Source: Deltaproteobacteria bacterium UBA6106 (GTDB lineage Bacteria; Desulfobacterota; Syntrophorhabdia; Syntrophorhabdales; Syntrophorhabdaceae). From it: 64,000 nucleotides of DNA. This document shows, piece by piece, positions 33,729 through 41,923 of the stretch. Made by a program: the position numbers and the translations under genes. The notes under the pieces were generated by a model. That model worked only from the letters and a program-made list of their open reading frames with translations, ran no database searches and was not told the origin of the DNA. The DNA is taken from the NCBI GenBank assembly GCA_002428485.1, contig DIWM01000048.1, forward strand, positions 118,550 to 182,549. Direction: 5' to 3'. The number at the start of each line of letters is the position of its first letter. The stretch's first letter is position 1.

Positions 33729-33853
33729 TTCTTTCCTGTGTGGATCGGGAATGCCGGGGTTGACGCCCTGGACATCTTCTTCTTTCTTACCTTGCCCTGG
33801 TTGACCCTCTTCCTTGCCCTTTTTGCATCTGTCTTTTTCGTAAGCGACGGCAT
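33725..33853 (-). CDS. 42-residue basic protein coupled to the radical SAM gene
   Basis: A short gene with a strong ribosome binding site (AAGGAGG, six bases before the ATG at 33853). The stop overlaps the radical SAM start. The product is rich in lysine and arginine (residues 6-27) and ends STPAFPIHTGKK. It has no cysteine. It might be a small RNA- or ribosome-binding protein, or a substrate or partner of the radical SAM enzyme; I do not recognise it. The good start signal and coupling make it very likely real. Confidence 0.7.
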   Translation of the reverse strand: MPSLTKKTDAKRARKRVNQGKVRKKKMSRASTPAFPIHTGKK

Positions 33854-33928
33854 CGTTTCCTCCTTATTCTTTGAAAACTTCATCAACATATCACAAAACG
33901 GCAATGAATTCAATGAAACGAATACACC

Positions 33929-33982
33929 CGTAAGTCGTATCGTCTTTTTCTATTCACGACTCACGAATTACGAATTACGGCC
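33929..33982. repeat. CGTAAGT / TTACGAAT inverted heptamers
   Basis: Two CGTA-type units (33929-33942) face four reverse-type units CACGACT, CACGAAT, TACGAAT, TACGGCC (33955-33982). The arms could pair. It lies upstream of the rpsB promoter. Confidence 0.7.
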
Positions 33983-33996
33983 TCTGACATTTTTCC

Positions 33997-34025
33997 TTGA
34001 AATATTGGAAATCATATGGTATTTA
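33997..34025 (+). promoter_or_regulatory. Promoter of the rpsB operon
   Basis: TTGAAA (33997-34002), a 17-base spacer, then TATTTA (34020-34025). It leaves a leader of about 95 bases before rpsB, in which an S2-responsive element might be looked for; none was recognised by eye. Confidence 0.45.
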
Positions 34026-34127
34026 TTACCCGCGTCACATTTTGCACGCCTTTCAATTAATATCCGGGTGCAGGAAACTGTCGGACATTAAAGCGCGAAA
34101 GGCGGAAGAATAAACCAGGAGGTCTTA

Positions 34128-34916
34128 ATGTCCAATCTCACCATCAAACAATTACTCGAAGCAGGCGTACATTTCGGTCACCAGACAAAAAGGTGGAATC
34201 CCAAGATGAAGCCTTACATATTCGGAGCCCGGAACGGCATCTACATCATCGACCTGCAGAAAACCCTGAAGATGTTCAAGGAGGCCTACAACTTCGTCAA
34301 AGAGGTGGCCTCACACAACGACTACGTCCTCTTCGTGGGCACCAAGAAACAGGCACAGGAATCCATTGCTGATGAAGCCGGCCGTTGTGGCGCATACTAT
34401 GTGAATAACAGATGGCTTGGCGGAACCATGACGAACTTTCAGACCATCGAGAAGAGTATTGAAAGGCTCCGCAAGTACGAGGAACTCAAACAGGGCGACA
34501 TCTTTAAGGTCCTTCCCAAAAAAGAGGCCTTTGGAATTGAAAAAGAGATCCAAAAGCTCGAAAGGAACATAGGCGGCATCAAGGCCATGGACCGCCTGCC
34601 GGGCGCCCTCTACATCGTTGATCCGAAGAAGGAGTATATCGCCGTCAACGAAGCAAAGAAACTTGGCATACCCACAGTCGGTATCGTCGATACGAACTGC
34701 GACCCCGACGATATCGATTTCGTCATCCCCGGAAACGATGACGCCATCCGGGCGATAAAGCTCATTACCTTGAAGATCGCCGATGCCGTCCTTGAGGGAA
34801 AGGCCCTCTACCTGGAGGAATTCCAGGGCAAGGAGGAGGCAGCGGCGGAAGAACCGAAGCCCTTTGTTGACGAAAGTGTCTTTGAAGAAAAATACAACGA
34901 CTATGACGCAAACTAA
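34128..34916 (+). CDS. rpsB: 30S ribosomal protein S2
   Basis: Small-subunit protein; the N-terminus (LTIKQLLEAGVHFGHQTKRWNPKMKPYIFG) and GTKKQAQESI are diagnostic. The 262-residue product has an acidic C-terminal extension (EEAAAEEPKPFVDESVFEEKYND). AGGAGG precedes the ATG. It heads rpsB-tsf-pyrH-frr, the usual bacterial order. Confidence 0.97.
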   Translation: MSNLTIKQLLEAGVHFGHQTKRWNPKMKPYIFGARNGIYIIDLQKTLKMFKEAYNFVKEVASHNDYVLFVGTKKQAQESIADEAGRCGAYYVNNRWLGGTMTNFQTIEKSIERLRKYEELKQGDIFKVLPKKEAFGIEKEIQKLERNIGGIKAMDRLPGALYIVDPKKEYIAVNEAKKLGIPTVGIVDTNCDPDDIDFVIPGNDDAIRAIKLITLKIADAVLEGKALYLEEFQGKEEAAAEEPKPFVDESVFEEKYNDYDAN

Positions 34917-34930
34917 GTAGGAGGATTATC

Positions 34931-35536
34931 ATGGAGATAGCTGCTGAAGCGGTCAAAAAATTGAGAGAGAAAACGGGCGTCGGCCTTATGGACTGCAAGG
35001 AGGCCCTGAAGCAATCAAAAGGAGATATGGAAAAGGCGATCGAATTTCTCCGGGAAAAAGGCCTTGCCAAACTGCAGAAACGTATGGGAAAGGTCGCATC
35101 AGAAGGCATTATAGCCTCATACATCCACACCGGCGGCAAGGTCGGGACTATCGTCGAAGTGAACTGCGAAACAGATTTCGTTGCCAACACAAAAGAGTTC
35201 CAGGAATTCGCGAAAGATATTGCCATGCAGATAACGGCATCGGTCCCATTCTATGTAAAAAGGGAAGATATCCCCGCCGGGGAGATAGAAAAAGAAAAGA
35301 ACATCTACCGGAAACAGGCGCTTGAATCGGGCAAACCGGAGAAGATCATCGATAAGATCGCCGAAGGAAAGCTGGAGAAGTTCTACCAGGAAGTATGTCT
35401 CATCGAGCAGTCCTTTATTAAGAACCCGGATATAACGGTAAAAGAACTCCTTGAAGAGCTTGTCGTAAAGATGGGCGAAAAGATACTCATCAACAGGTTT
35501 ATAAGGTTCCAGCTCGGAGAAACGATAGAGGAATGA
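34931..35536 (+). CDS. tsf: Elongation factor Ts, short form
   Basis: Nucleotide exchange factor for EF-Tu. The TDFVAN core (NCETDFVANTKEF) that contacts EF-Tu is present. The N-terminal UBA-like domain (LREKTGVGLMDCKEAL) is intact. At 201 residues it is the short form known from Thermus and many other bacteria, rather than the roughly 280-residue E. coli form. It follows rpsB by 14 bases. Confidence 0.96.
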   Translation: MEIAAEAVKKLREKTGVGLMDCKEALKQSKGDMEKAIEFLREKGLAKLQKRMGKVASEGIIASYIHTGGKVGTIVEVNCETDFVANTKEFQEFAKDIAMQITASVPFYVKREDIPAGEIEKEKNIYRKQALESGKPEKIIDKIAEGKLEKFYQEVCLIEQSFIKNPDITVKELLEELVVKMGEKILINRFIRFQLGETIEE

Positions 35537-35543
35537 GAAAAGC

Positions 35544-35712
35544 GGCTCATAGCTCATGGCTCATGGCAACATACACGTAAGGCGTGAGGCGTAAGGCGAG
35601 AGAACCCGTGAGGCGTAAGAAGTGAGGGGAGAAAGACAAGGTGGACCGTAAAATGCAGGACGTGAAATGGGTGGGCGACCTGTCCGGGTTCAAAACCTTT
35701 CACCTTTCACGG
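35544..35712. repeat. Heptamer element inside the tsf-pyrH gap
   Basis: Three [A/G]GCTCAT units (35544-35564); CGTAAGG/CGTGAGG units in register at 35576-35603 and again at 35607-35634; and a CCTTTCACCTTTCAC reverse arm near 35697-35711. It splits an operon that is usually compact but must still be read through. Confidence 0.8.
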
Positions 35713-35735
35713 TATCAGTTGCCAAAGGAGGCAAC

Positions 35736-36461
35736 GTGAGCCCAATTAAGAACATACAATATAAAAGGGTCCTTTTAAAATTAAGCGGCGAAGCCCTTAT
35801 GGCAAGGGATGGCGGCATAGACCACAACACTCTCCGTGAAATAGCAGGCCAGGTCAGGGAGATCAGGGAGCTTGGCGCAGAGATAGGGATCGTTCTCGGC
35901 GGCGGCAACATCTTTCGCGGCAAAGAAGGAGAAAAAGAAGGGATCGACAGGGTCACCGGCGACTATATAGGGATGCTGGCAACGGTTATCAATTCCCTCG
36001 CGTTCCAGGATGCGCTGGAGGCGCTCGGCGTGCCTGCACGCGTGCAGACGGCCCTCTCCATCGAGAAGATCGCTGAACCTTACGACCGGAAGACGGCTAT
36101 TGAACATTTGCAGAACAAAAGGATCGTTATCTTCGCCTGCGGGACCGGCAACCCCTATTTTACAACCGATACGGCGGCGGCGTTGAGAGCCATAGAAATG
36201 AAGGCCGACGTACTGATGAAGGCAACGAAGGTTAACGGCGTCTACGACAGGGACCCGGAGATCAGCAAGGACGCGAAGTTCTTTCCCAAGATCACTTACA
36301 CGGAAGTGCTCAACCGGGGCCTTCAGGTCATGGACCTTACCGCCATAACCCTCTGTAAGGAAAACGGCCTTCCCGTCATTGTATTGAACATCAGGGAAAA
36401 GGACAACATGAAAAGGGCGGTCCTCGGGGAACACATCGGGACAATAGTATCGGGGCAATAG
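35736..36461 (+). CDS. pyrH: UMP kinase
   Basis: Hexameric amino-acid-kinase-fold enzyme that phosphorylates UMP. KRVLLKLSGEAL, VLGGGNIFRG and DTAAALRAIEM are typical. The start is GTG at 35736, six bases after AAAGGAGG; the frame is also open upstream, but that part is repeat-derived. The length is 241 residues. The C-terminus (IGTIVSGQ) and stop fall inside a 14-bp tandem repeat. Confidence 0.95.
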   Translation: MSPIKNIQYKRVLLKLSGEALMARDGGIDHNTLREIAGQVREIRELGAEIGIVLGGGNIFRGKEGEKEGIDRVTGDYIGMLATVINSLAFQDALEALGVPARVQTALSIEKIAEPYDRKTAIEHLQNKRIVIFACGTGNPYFTTDTAAALRAIEMKADVLMKATKVNGVYDRDPEISKDAKFFPKITYTEVLNRGLQVMDLTAITLCKENGLPVIVLNIREKDNMKRAVLGEHIGTIVSGQ

Positions 36462-36492
36462 TATCGGGGCAATAGTATCGGGGCAATAGTAA
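36437..36492. repeat. Four exact-length 14-bp tandem units over the pyrH stop codon
   Basis: Units begin at 36437, 36451, 36465 and 36479, each CGGGGCAATAGTAT or one to two changes from it. The array encodes the last residues of PyrH and its stop codon (36459-36461), and ends directly against the AAGGAGG of frr. The period of 14 is twice the 7-bp period seen elsewhere. Confidence 0.92.
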
Positions 36493-36502
36493 GGAGGAAA
36501 GT

Positions 36503-37060
36503 ATGAACCGCGAGGTAATGGAAGAGCTTGAAGACAAACTGAAAAAATCACTTACCACGCTCAAGAAAGATTTCTCAAAATTGAGGACCGGAGTCGCTTC
36601 CGTATCGCTCTTGGAAGATATTAAAGTTGACTATTATAATCAGCCGACGCCTCTTAACCAGGTGGCGAGCATCGGCGTGCCCGACAGCAGAACCATCACC
36701 ATCCAGCCATGGGAAAATTCAATCATTGGCGAGCTTGAAAAGGCGATCCAGAAATCAGACCTCGGCGTCAACCCCATGTCGGACGGGAAGATAATCAGGC
36801 TATCCTTTCCAAAACTGACGGAGGAACGGAGAAAGGAGCTTACCAAGCTGGGCAACAAGATGCTCGAGAACACAAGGGTTGCCATGAGGAACGTCAGGAG
36901 AGACATCAACGAAAAGCTGAAAAAGCTGGAAAAGGATAAGAAGCTTTCGCAGGATGACCTGCATAAAGACCAGGATGAAGTCCAAAAAATCACCGACAGA
37001 TATATTGACATGGCGGAAAAGGCTTACTCGGAAAAAGAGAAAGAGATACTGTCGATCTGA
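36503..37060 (+). CDS. frr: Ribosome recycling factor
   Basis: Splits post-termination ribosomes with EF-G. The 185-residue product shows LRTGVASVSLLEDIKVDYY, and ENTRVAMRNVRRDINEKLKK near residue 127, both standard. AAGGAGG precedes the ATG. Confidence 0.97.
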   Translation: MNREVMEELEDKLKKSLTTLKKDFSKLRTGVASVSLLEDIKVDYYNQPTPLNQVASIGVPDSRTITIQPWENSIIGELEKAIQKSDLGVNPMSDGKIIRLSFPKLTEERRKELTKLGNKMLENTRVAMRNVRRDINEKLKKLEKDKKLSQDDLHKDQDEVQKITDRYIDMAEKAYSEKEKEILSI

Positions 37061-37074
37061 AAAACACATCACCC

Positions 37075-37794
37075 ATGCACAACCCGGACATCAATAAGCT
37101 TCCTGCGCACGTTGCCATCATCATGGACGGAAACGGAAGATGGGCAGAAAAGCGGGGGCTTGAGAGGGCCGAAGGGCATCTCGTCGGCATAGAATCAGTC
37201 AGGGAAATAGTAACGATCACAAGAGAGCTGGGCATACCGTACCTAACGCTCTATGCCTTTTCCAAGGAAAACTGGTCAAGGCCCCGGAGCGAAGTCAAGA
37301 CGCTCCTTGAATTCTTAGGCTTCTTCCTCGATAAGGAGCTTCCAATGATGCTGGAAAAAGGGATACGGTTTAAAATGCTCGGCGACGAAAAGGATTTTCC
37401 CGCGGCGCTGCAGACAAAGCTCGACGAGGTAATGGCGCGGACGGCGCAGAACAAAAAACTCCGCCTGAACATCGCCCTGAGCTACGGCGGCAGAAAAGAG
37501 ATCATCTCGGCAGTACAGCGTATCGCCGGGGACATAAAGAGCGGCACGATCAAAAAGATCGACGAGAAGCTCTTCAGCAGATACCTCTATACAAAAGGCA
37601 TGCCCGATCCCGACCTCCTTATCAGGACGAGCGGGGAGATGAGGCTCAGCAATTTTCTCCTCTGGCAGGTCGCATACACGGAGATATACGTAACGAAAGT
37701 CCTCTGGCCGGATTTCAGGAGAAAGGCATATATGGCGGCATTGCGGGATTTCACAAAACGCGAAAGGCGCTTCGGAAAGGTAAAGGAAGGCTAA
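37075..37794 (+). CDS. uppS: Undecaprenyl diphosphate synthase (cis-prenyltransferase)
   Basis: Makes the C55 carrier lipid for peptidoglycan and polysaccharide synthesis. MDGNGRWA holds the catalytic aspartate, FSKENWSRP and RTSGEMRLSNFLLWQVAYTE are conserved substrate-binding parts. The length of 239 residues is typical. It ends immediately before the GTG of cdsA. Confidence 0.96.
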   Translation: MHNPDINKLPAHVAIIMDGNGRWAEKRGLERAEGHLVGIESVREIVTITRELGIPYLTLYAFSKENWSRPRSEVKTLLEFLGFFLDKELPMMLEKGIRFKMLGDEKDFPAALQTKLDEVMARTAQNKKLRLNIALSYGGRKEIISAVQRIAGDIKSGTIKKIDEKLFSRYLYTKGMPDPDLLIRTSGEMRLSNFLLWQVAYTEIYVTKVLWPDFRRKAYMAALRDFTKRERRFGKVKEG

Positions 37795-38589
37795 GTGGGA
37801 GAGCTGCGAAAAAGGGTCATAACAGGCATATGCCTCGCGCCTGTCGTTGTCCTTCTCTTCTTTTTTCTCCCGCCCCGCTGGCTCTTCGTGTTCCTTATCG
37901 TAATCGCCCTTCTGGGCATCACAGAGCTTGCAGCAATGATAAAGGCAGGTCCCCGATATCTCTTTCCCTTTCTTGCCCTCGCCGGCGCCACACCCCTGTA
38001 TTTCGGCGCCATCGGCCTCTATCCTCCCGCCCTCCTCCTTCTCGCCGTTGTTTATATGCTCGTCAAGATCATCCTCGGAGAAGGCAAGAGAGAGACTGCG
38101 AACAGGGATATATTCCTCGGCATTACGGCGATTCTTTTCGGCGGCATCTTTATCCTGCTGCCGCTTTTCTATATCTACAGGCTCAAAGAGATCCACGGCA
38201 GCCTTCCCCTGATCTTCCTTTTCTCGCTCTGGGCGAGCGACACGGGTGCGTACTTCATAGGAAAGGCCTTTGGCAAAACGCCCCTCGTCCCGCGCATCAG
38301 CCCGAAAAAGACCGTTGAAGGCCTCTTCGGGGCTGTCCTCGGGAGCATGGCCATCATCTTTGCGTCGCGCAGTCTGATAGGCATGACCGTCCAGGAATCT
38401 CTGGCGATAGGATGCATCATCGGCCTCCTCGGACAGCTCGGCGATATCCTGGAATCTCTGGGGAAAAGGTTATCAGAGACAAAGGATTCTTCTTCTCTTA
38501 TCCCGGGACACGGAGGGATCCTTGACAGGATCGACAGCTTTATCTTTACAGCGCCGTTTCTGTACTACTATCTGGCAGGGATACAATGA
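37795..38589 (+). CDS. cdsA: Phosphatidate cytidylyltransferase
   Basis: Makes CDP-diacylglycerol in the inner membrane. Several membrane segments lead to the C-terminal signature KRLSETKDSSSLIPGHGG followed by ILDRID, which matches the family pattern. The GTG start directly follows the uppS stop. The length is 264 residues. Confidence 0.94.
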   Translation: MGELRKRVITGICLAPVVVLLFFFLPPRWLFVFLIVIALLGITELAAMIKAGPRYLFPFLALAGATPLYFGAIGLYPPALLLLAVVYMLVKIILGEGKRETANRDIFLGITAILFGGIFILLPLFYIYRLKEIHGSLPLIFLFSLWASDTGAYFIGKAFGKTPLVPRISPKKTVEGLFGAVLGSMAIIFASRSLIGMTVQESLAIGCIIGLLGQLGDILESLGKRLSETKDSSSLIPGHGGILDRIDSFIFTAPFLYYYLAGIQ

Positions 38590-38598
38590 CGAAAAGCA

Positions 38599-38738
38599 AT
38601 TTCCGATTTTTGATTTCCGATTTCCGAATGAACTACCCCGCAGCAAGCTGTGAGGTATCTGGAATTCAGAATACAGTAGCCAGAAGCCAGAATTTTTTTG
38701 AAGATATTTTACTCCCCCTTCTGGATTCTGGATTCTTA
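38599..38738. repeat. ATTTCCG and TTCTGGA heptamer blocks
   Basis: Four ATTTCCG-type units (38599-38626). Then AGCCAGA repeated (near 38680-38695) faces TTCTGGA repeated (near 38719-38735) as inverted arms. It fills most of the cdsA-dxr gap. Confidence 0.75.
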
Positions 38739-38794
38739 CCCCGAAGCAAAGCTTCGAGGAATTCTTTTGATAAAACACCGATGAGGTATAGTGC

Positions 38795-39940
38795 GTGAAG
38801 AAGAAAATTCTTATACTCGGTTCAACGGGTTCTATCGGCAGGTCAACGCTGGAAGTGATCGGGCAGCAGCAGGACGCCTTTGAGGTCTTCGGCCTCGTGT
38901 GCAAAGGACAGGCAGACCTCCTGAACCAGCAGATAGAAAAATTCAAGCCCCGGTACGTATGCATCTACGATGAAGCGCAGAAAGACAAGGTGAACTTCGA
39001 CAGGAACAAGCTCTTTACCGGCATCAACGGCATGAAGGCAATGATAGGCATGGACGCCCATATTGTCGTCAATGCCCTGCCGGGAAGCATCGGGCTGGAG
39101 CCGTCCCTGGAGGCGTTCCGGTGTCATAAGGTCCTCGCCCTTGCCAACAAGGAAAGCCTTGTCATGGCCGGAAGGATCATAGCAAAAATGGTCAAAAAGA
39201 ACGCGGCGAAGCTCATACCCGTGGACAGCGAGCATTCGGCGCTCTACCAGTTGCTGAAGAACATCAGGAAGAAGGAACTAAAGACTATTATGATCACCGC
39301 ATCGGGCGGTCCATTCAGAAAATTCGATAAAGACGCCCTGGAAGTCGTCAAGCCGGAGGAGGCCCTCAATCACCCCACCTGGAAGATGGGCCAGAAGATC
39401 ACCCTCGACTCCGCTACCCTCATGAACAAAGGGCTTGAGGTGATCGAGGCGCGGTGGCTTTTCAATATTGAGCCCTCACGGATCAGGGTCATAATCCATC
39501 CCGAGAGCATACTCCACGGGATCGTGGAGCTTGTCGACCATTCCTTGATCGCCTACATGGCTTACCCTGATATGAAGATACCCATTGCCTACGCTATCAA
39601 CGAAAGCGTGCGGAACCCCCTTGCCTGCAAGCCCTTGAGCCTTGAAGATATCTCGACGTTGACGTTCCACACGCCGGACCTTGAGCGCTTCCCTTCGCTC
39701 CGTCTCGCCTATGACGCTCTGGCATCCGGGGACAGCGCCCTTATCGCACTTAACGCATCGAACGAGGTCGCATCCCAGGCCTTTATAGACGGCAGGATAC
39801 GATTCACCGACATACCTGTCCTCGTGGAGGATACCCTTGAACATCACCCGAGGCAGGCCGAGATAGAGGATGTTGCAACGATCTGGGAGATCCACCAATG
39901 GGCAACGACATATACAGAAAACAAATTCAAGACACTCTGA
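38795..39940 (+). CDS. dxr: 1-deoxy-D-xylulose 5-phosphate reductoisomerase
   Basis: Second step of the MEP isoprenoid pathway. The NADPH site is LGSTGSIGRSTLEVI; NKESLVMAG, the metal-binding PVDSEHSALYQ and NHPTWKMGQKITLDSATLMNKGLE are conserved. The start is GTG at 38795, with GAGG about ten bases upstream. The length is 381 residues. It supplies precursors for uppS in the same cluster. Confidence 0.96.
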   Translation: MKKKILILGSTGSIGRSTLEVIGQQQDAFEVFGLVCKGQADLLNQQIEKFKPRYVCIYDEAQKDKVNFDRNKLFTGINGMKAMIGMDAHIVVNALPGSIGLEPSLEAFRCHKVLALANKESLVMAGRIIAKMVKKNAAKLIPVDSEHSALYQLLKNIRKKELKTIMITASGGPFRKFDKDALEVVKPEEALNHPTWKMGQKITLDSATLMNKGLEVIEARWLFNIEPSRIRVIIHPESILHGIVELVDHSLIAYMAYPDMKIPIAYAINESVRNPLACKPLSLEDISTLTFHTPDLERFPSLRLAYDALASGDSALIALNASNEVASQAFIDGRIRFTDIPVLVEDTLEHHPRQAEIEDVATIWEIHQWATTYTENKFKTL

Positions 39941-39949
39941 GGTAATATT

Positions 39950-41017
39950 ATGGTAATGAGCATTATTTACGGAATTATCGCGTTAAGCCTTCTTATACTT
40001 GTTCACGAGCTCGGCCATTTTCTTATGGCGCGTATTGCCAACGTAAAGGTCCTGACCTTCTCGCTGGGCTTCGGGAAGAAACTCCTCAGCTTCAAAAAAG
40101 GCGAGACAGAGTACGCGCTGTCGCTGGTCCCTCTCGGCGGATACGTGAAGCTGCTCGGCGAATCACCTGAAGATGAGGTACAAGAAGAAGATGTCCCGAG
40201 GTCTTACGCGCATAAACCTCCCTTTGTAAAGATCCTCATCGCCTTTTCCGGCCCCTTCTTCAACCTCATCTTCGCAGCCCTCCTTTTTTACGTTGTCTTC
40301 GTAAGCGGATACAGCGTCCTCTCGACAAAGGTAGGCGGCGTGGAAAAAGGATACCCGGCCTATGCGGCGGGGATCAAGGAAGGCGACATCATCGTCAACA
40401 TAGAAGGGAAAGAGATCAACGAGTGGTCCGATATCATGGAGACCATGGCAGGTGCAGGTCCTGGCCCGCTCCGCTTCACGGTAAAAAGGAACGGAAGCCT
40501 TGTGAACATGGTCATCGCCCCGAAAGAGACGGTGAGCAAGAACATCTTCGGGGAGCCGATCAGCCGGAAGGTCATCGGCATCACTGCCTCAAACGAAATG
40601 GTATCAAAAAAGGATACGCTCATGGGGGCAGCCACCAAGGCCGTCTATCAGACGTACAACCTTTCGAAGATAACCGTTCTCGGCATTGTGAAGCTCATCA
40701 TGGGCAGCATCTCGCCGAAAAACGTCGGCGGCCCTCTGCTCATCCTCGAGGTCGCCGGCAAGCAGGCAAAGGAAGGCGTGACAAGCCTCATCTATTTCGT
40801 GGCGATCATCAGCATCAACCTCGGCATTATCAACCTCCTCCCCATCCCCATCCTCGACGGCGGGCACATACTCTTCCACGTTATCGAGATCGTTACGCGA
40901 AGGAAAATGTCCCAGCGGTGGATCGACGTTGCCCAGAAGGTCGGCATGGGCATCCTTGTTGCCGTTATGGTCCTCGCCTTTTTCAACGATATAATGAGGA
41001 TCTTTGTTGGAAAATAG
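39950..41017 (+). CDS. rseP: RseP-family site-2 intramembrane protease
   Basis: Membrane zinc metalloprotease that cleaves anti-sigma factors or signal-peptide remnants. The zinc motif HELGH is at residues 19-23, the second metal-site motif LPIPILDGGH near residue 300, and one PDZ domain (about 120-200) lies between. Four membrane segments fit the family. The length of 355 residues suggests a single PDZ domain, unlike the two in E. coli RseP. Confidence 0.94.
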   Translation: MVMSIIYGIIALSLLILVHELGHFLMARIANVKVLTFSLGFGKKLLSFKKGETEYALSLVPLGGYVKLLGESPEDEVQEEDVPRSYAHKPPFVKILIAFSGPFFNLIFAALLFYVVFVSGYSVLSTKVGGVEKGYPAYAAGIKEGDIIVNIEGKEINEWSDIMETMAGAGPGPLRFTVKRNGSLVNMVIAPKETVSKNIFGEPISRKVIGITASNEMVSKKDTLMGAATKAVYQTYNLSKITVLGIVKLIMGSISPKNVGGPLLILEVAGKQAKEGVTSLIYFVAIISINLGIINLLPIPILDGGHILFHVIEIVTRRKMSQRWIDVAQKVGMGILVAVMVLAFFNDIMRIFVGK

Positions 41018-41696
41018 GGTCATACTCTGCATCGATAATTCCCTCGATTCCCTCAATCTCGTCCTTGCCGAAGAAAACAGGATCATAGCGGAAAGGCGGG
41101 CCAGGAACAGGCGCGTTCCTTCCGAGATGCTGCCAATTGCCGTTTCCGGAATACTGGCGGACAGCGGGTACGGGTTCAAGGATATAACAAACATCCTCGT
41201 AACGCTGGGGCCCGGTTCGTTCACCGGGATCAGGGTAGCCCTGGCCTTCTGCAAAGGCATCAACGCCGCCCTCAACATCCCCGTCAACGGCGTCCCTACC
41301 CTCGACGTCCTCTCTTTTCCCCTTGCCTTCATGGATGGTCACTACCTCTGCCCCCTCATCGACGCAAAAAAGGGCGAGGTCTTCTGCTCGCTCTACCGCA
41401 CGCGCCAGGGAAACATCGAGAGGCTTTCCGAATACCATGCGCTGAAGCCCCAAAATATCCCCACCCTGGTCAAAACACCCTGTGTATGCTTCGGAACAGG
41501 TGCTCTGCTTTGCGAAGAAGCCCTCTCGGGCATCAATGGCGTTACCCTGGTAAAAGATCGTTTCCAGGCCATCTCCGGAGAAGCCCTTTTAAAAACCGGC
41601 CTGCCTCTGATAACGGGCTCCCCGCCGGCCGAGGTCAAACCGATCTACGGCCGCAGATCCGAAGCAGAGATCAAGTTCAATGTGGAACTAACGTAA
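41004..41696 (+). CDS. tsaB: tRNA t6A37 biosynthesis protein TsaB
   Basis: Partner of TsaD in threonylcarbamoyl-adenosine formation on tRNA. ASKHA-fold protein with VTLGPGSFTGIRVALAF, the most conserved element. The start is a TTG (41004 or 41007) behind GAGGA, overlapping rseP by 14 bases. The length of 230 residues is normal. A repeat follows its stop codon. Confidence 0.9.
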   Translation: MLENRVILCIDNSLDSLNLVLAEENRIIAERRARNRRVPSEMLPIAVSGILADSGYGFKDITNILVTLGPGSFTGIRVALAFCKGINAALNIPVNGVPTLDVLSFPLAFMDGHYLCPLIDAKKGEVFCSLYRTRQGNIERLSEYHALKPQNIPTLVKTPCVCFGTGALLCEEALSGINGVTLVKDRFQAISGEALLKTGLPLITGSPPAEVKPIYGRRSEAEIKFNVELT

Positions 41697-41700
41697 AGGC

Positions 41701-41858
41701 AGCTCATAGCTGATAGCTCATGGCTCATGGCAAAACAACAGAAGAAAAAATACATAGTAAACTATAGGAATGGGAATCTTGTTATCGCTTACTGCATAGC
41801 GCTTACCCTGTGTTGTTCGTGCTTTTTTCCTATGAGCTATCAGCTAAGAGCTGTGAGC
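41701..41858. repeat. Heptamer element with GCTCAT and TATGAGC arms
   Basis: Four [A/G]GCT[C/G]AT units (41701-41728), a core, and four reverse units TATGAGC, TATCAGC, TAAGAGC, TGTGAGC (41831-41858). The right arm lies just upstream of the promoter of the DUF39 gene and makes a long false N-terminal extension possible. Confidence 0.82.
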
Positions 41859-41869
41859 TGTATTTCTGT

Positions 41870-41899
41870 CTGTCAAACCTGCCCAAAATCATGTATAAT
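41870..41899 (+). promoter_or_regulatory. Promoter of the DUF39 gene
   Basis: CTGTCA (41870-41875), an 18-base spacer and a consensus TATAAT (41894-41899), about 24 bases before the TTG start codon. Confidence 0.55.
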
Positions 41900-41923
41900 T
41901 ATGGACATCTTAAGGAGGCTGGC

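Noticed and set aside
38586..38798. 70-codon frame between cdsA and dxr
   Set aside because: Its sequence is translated ATTTCCG and TTCTGGA repeats with no ribosome binding site.
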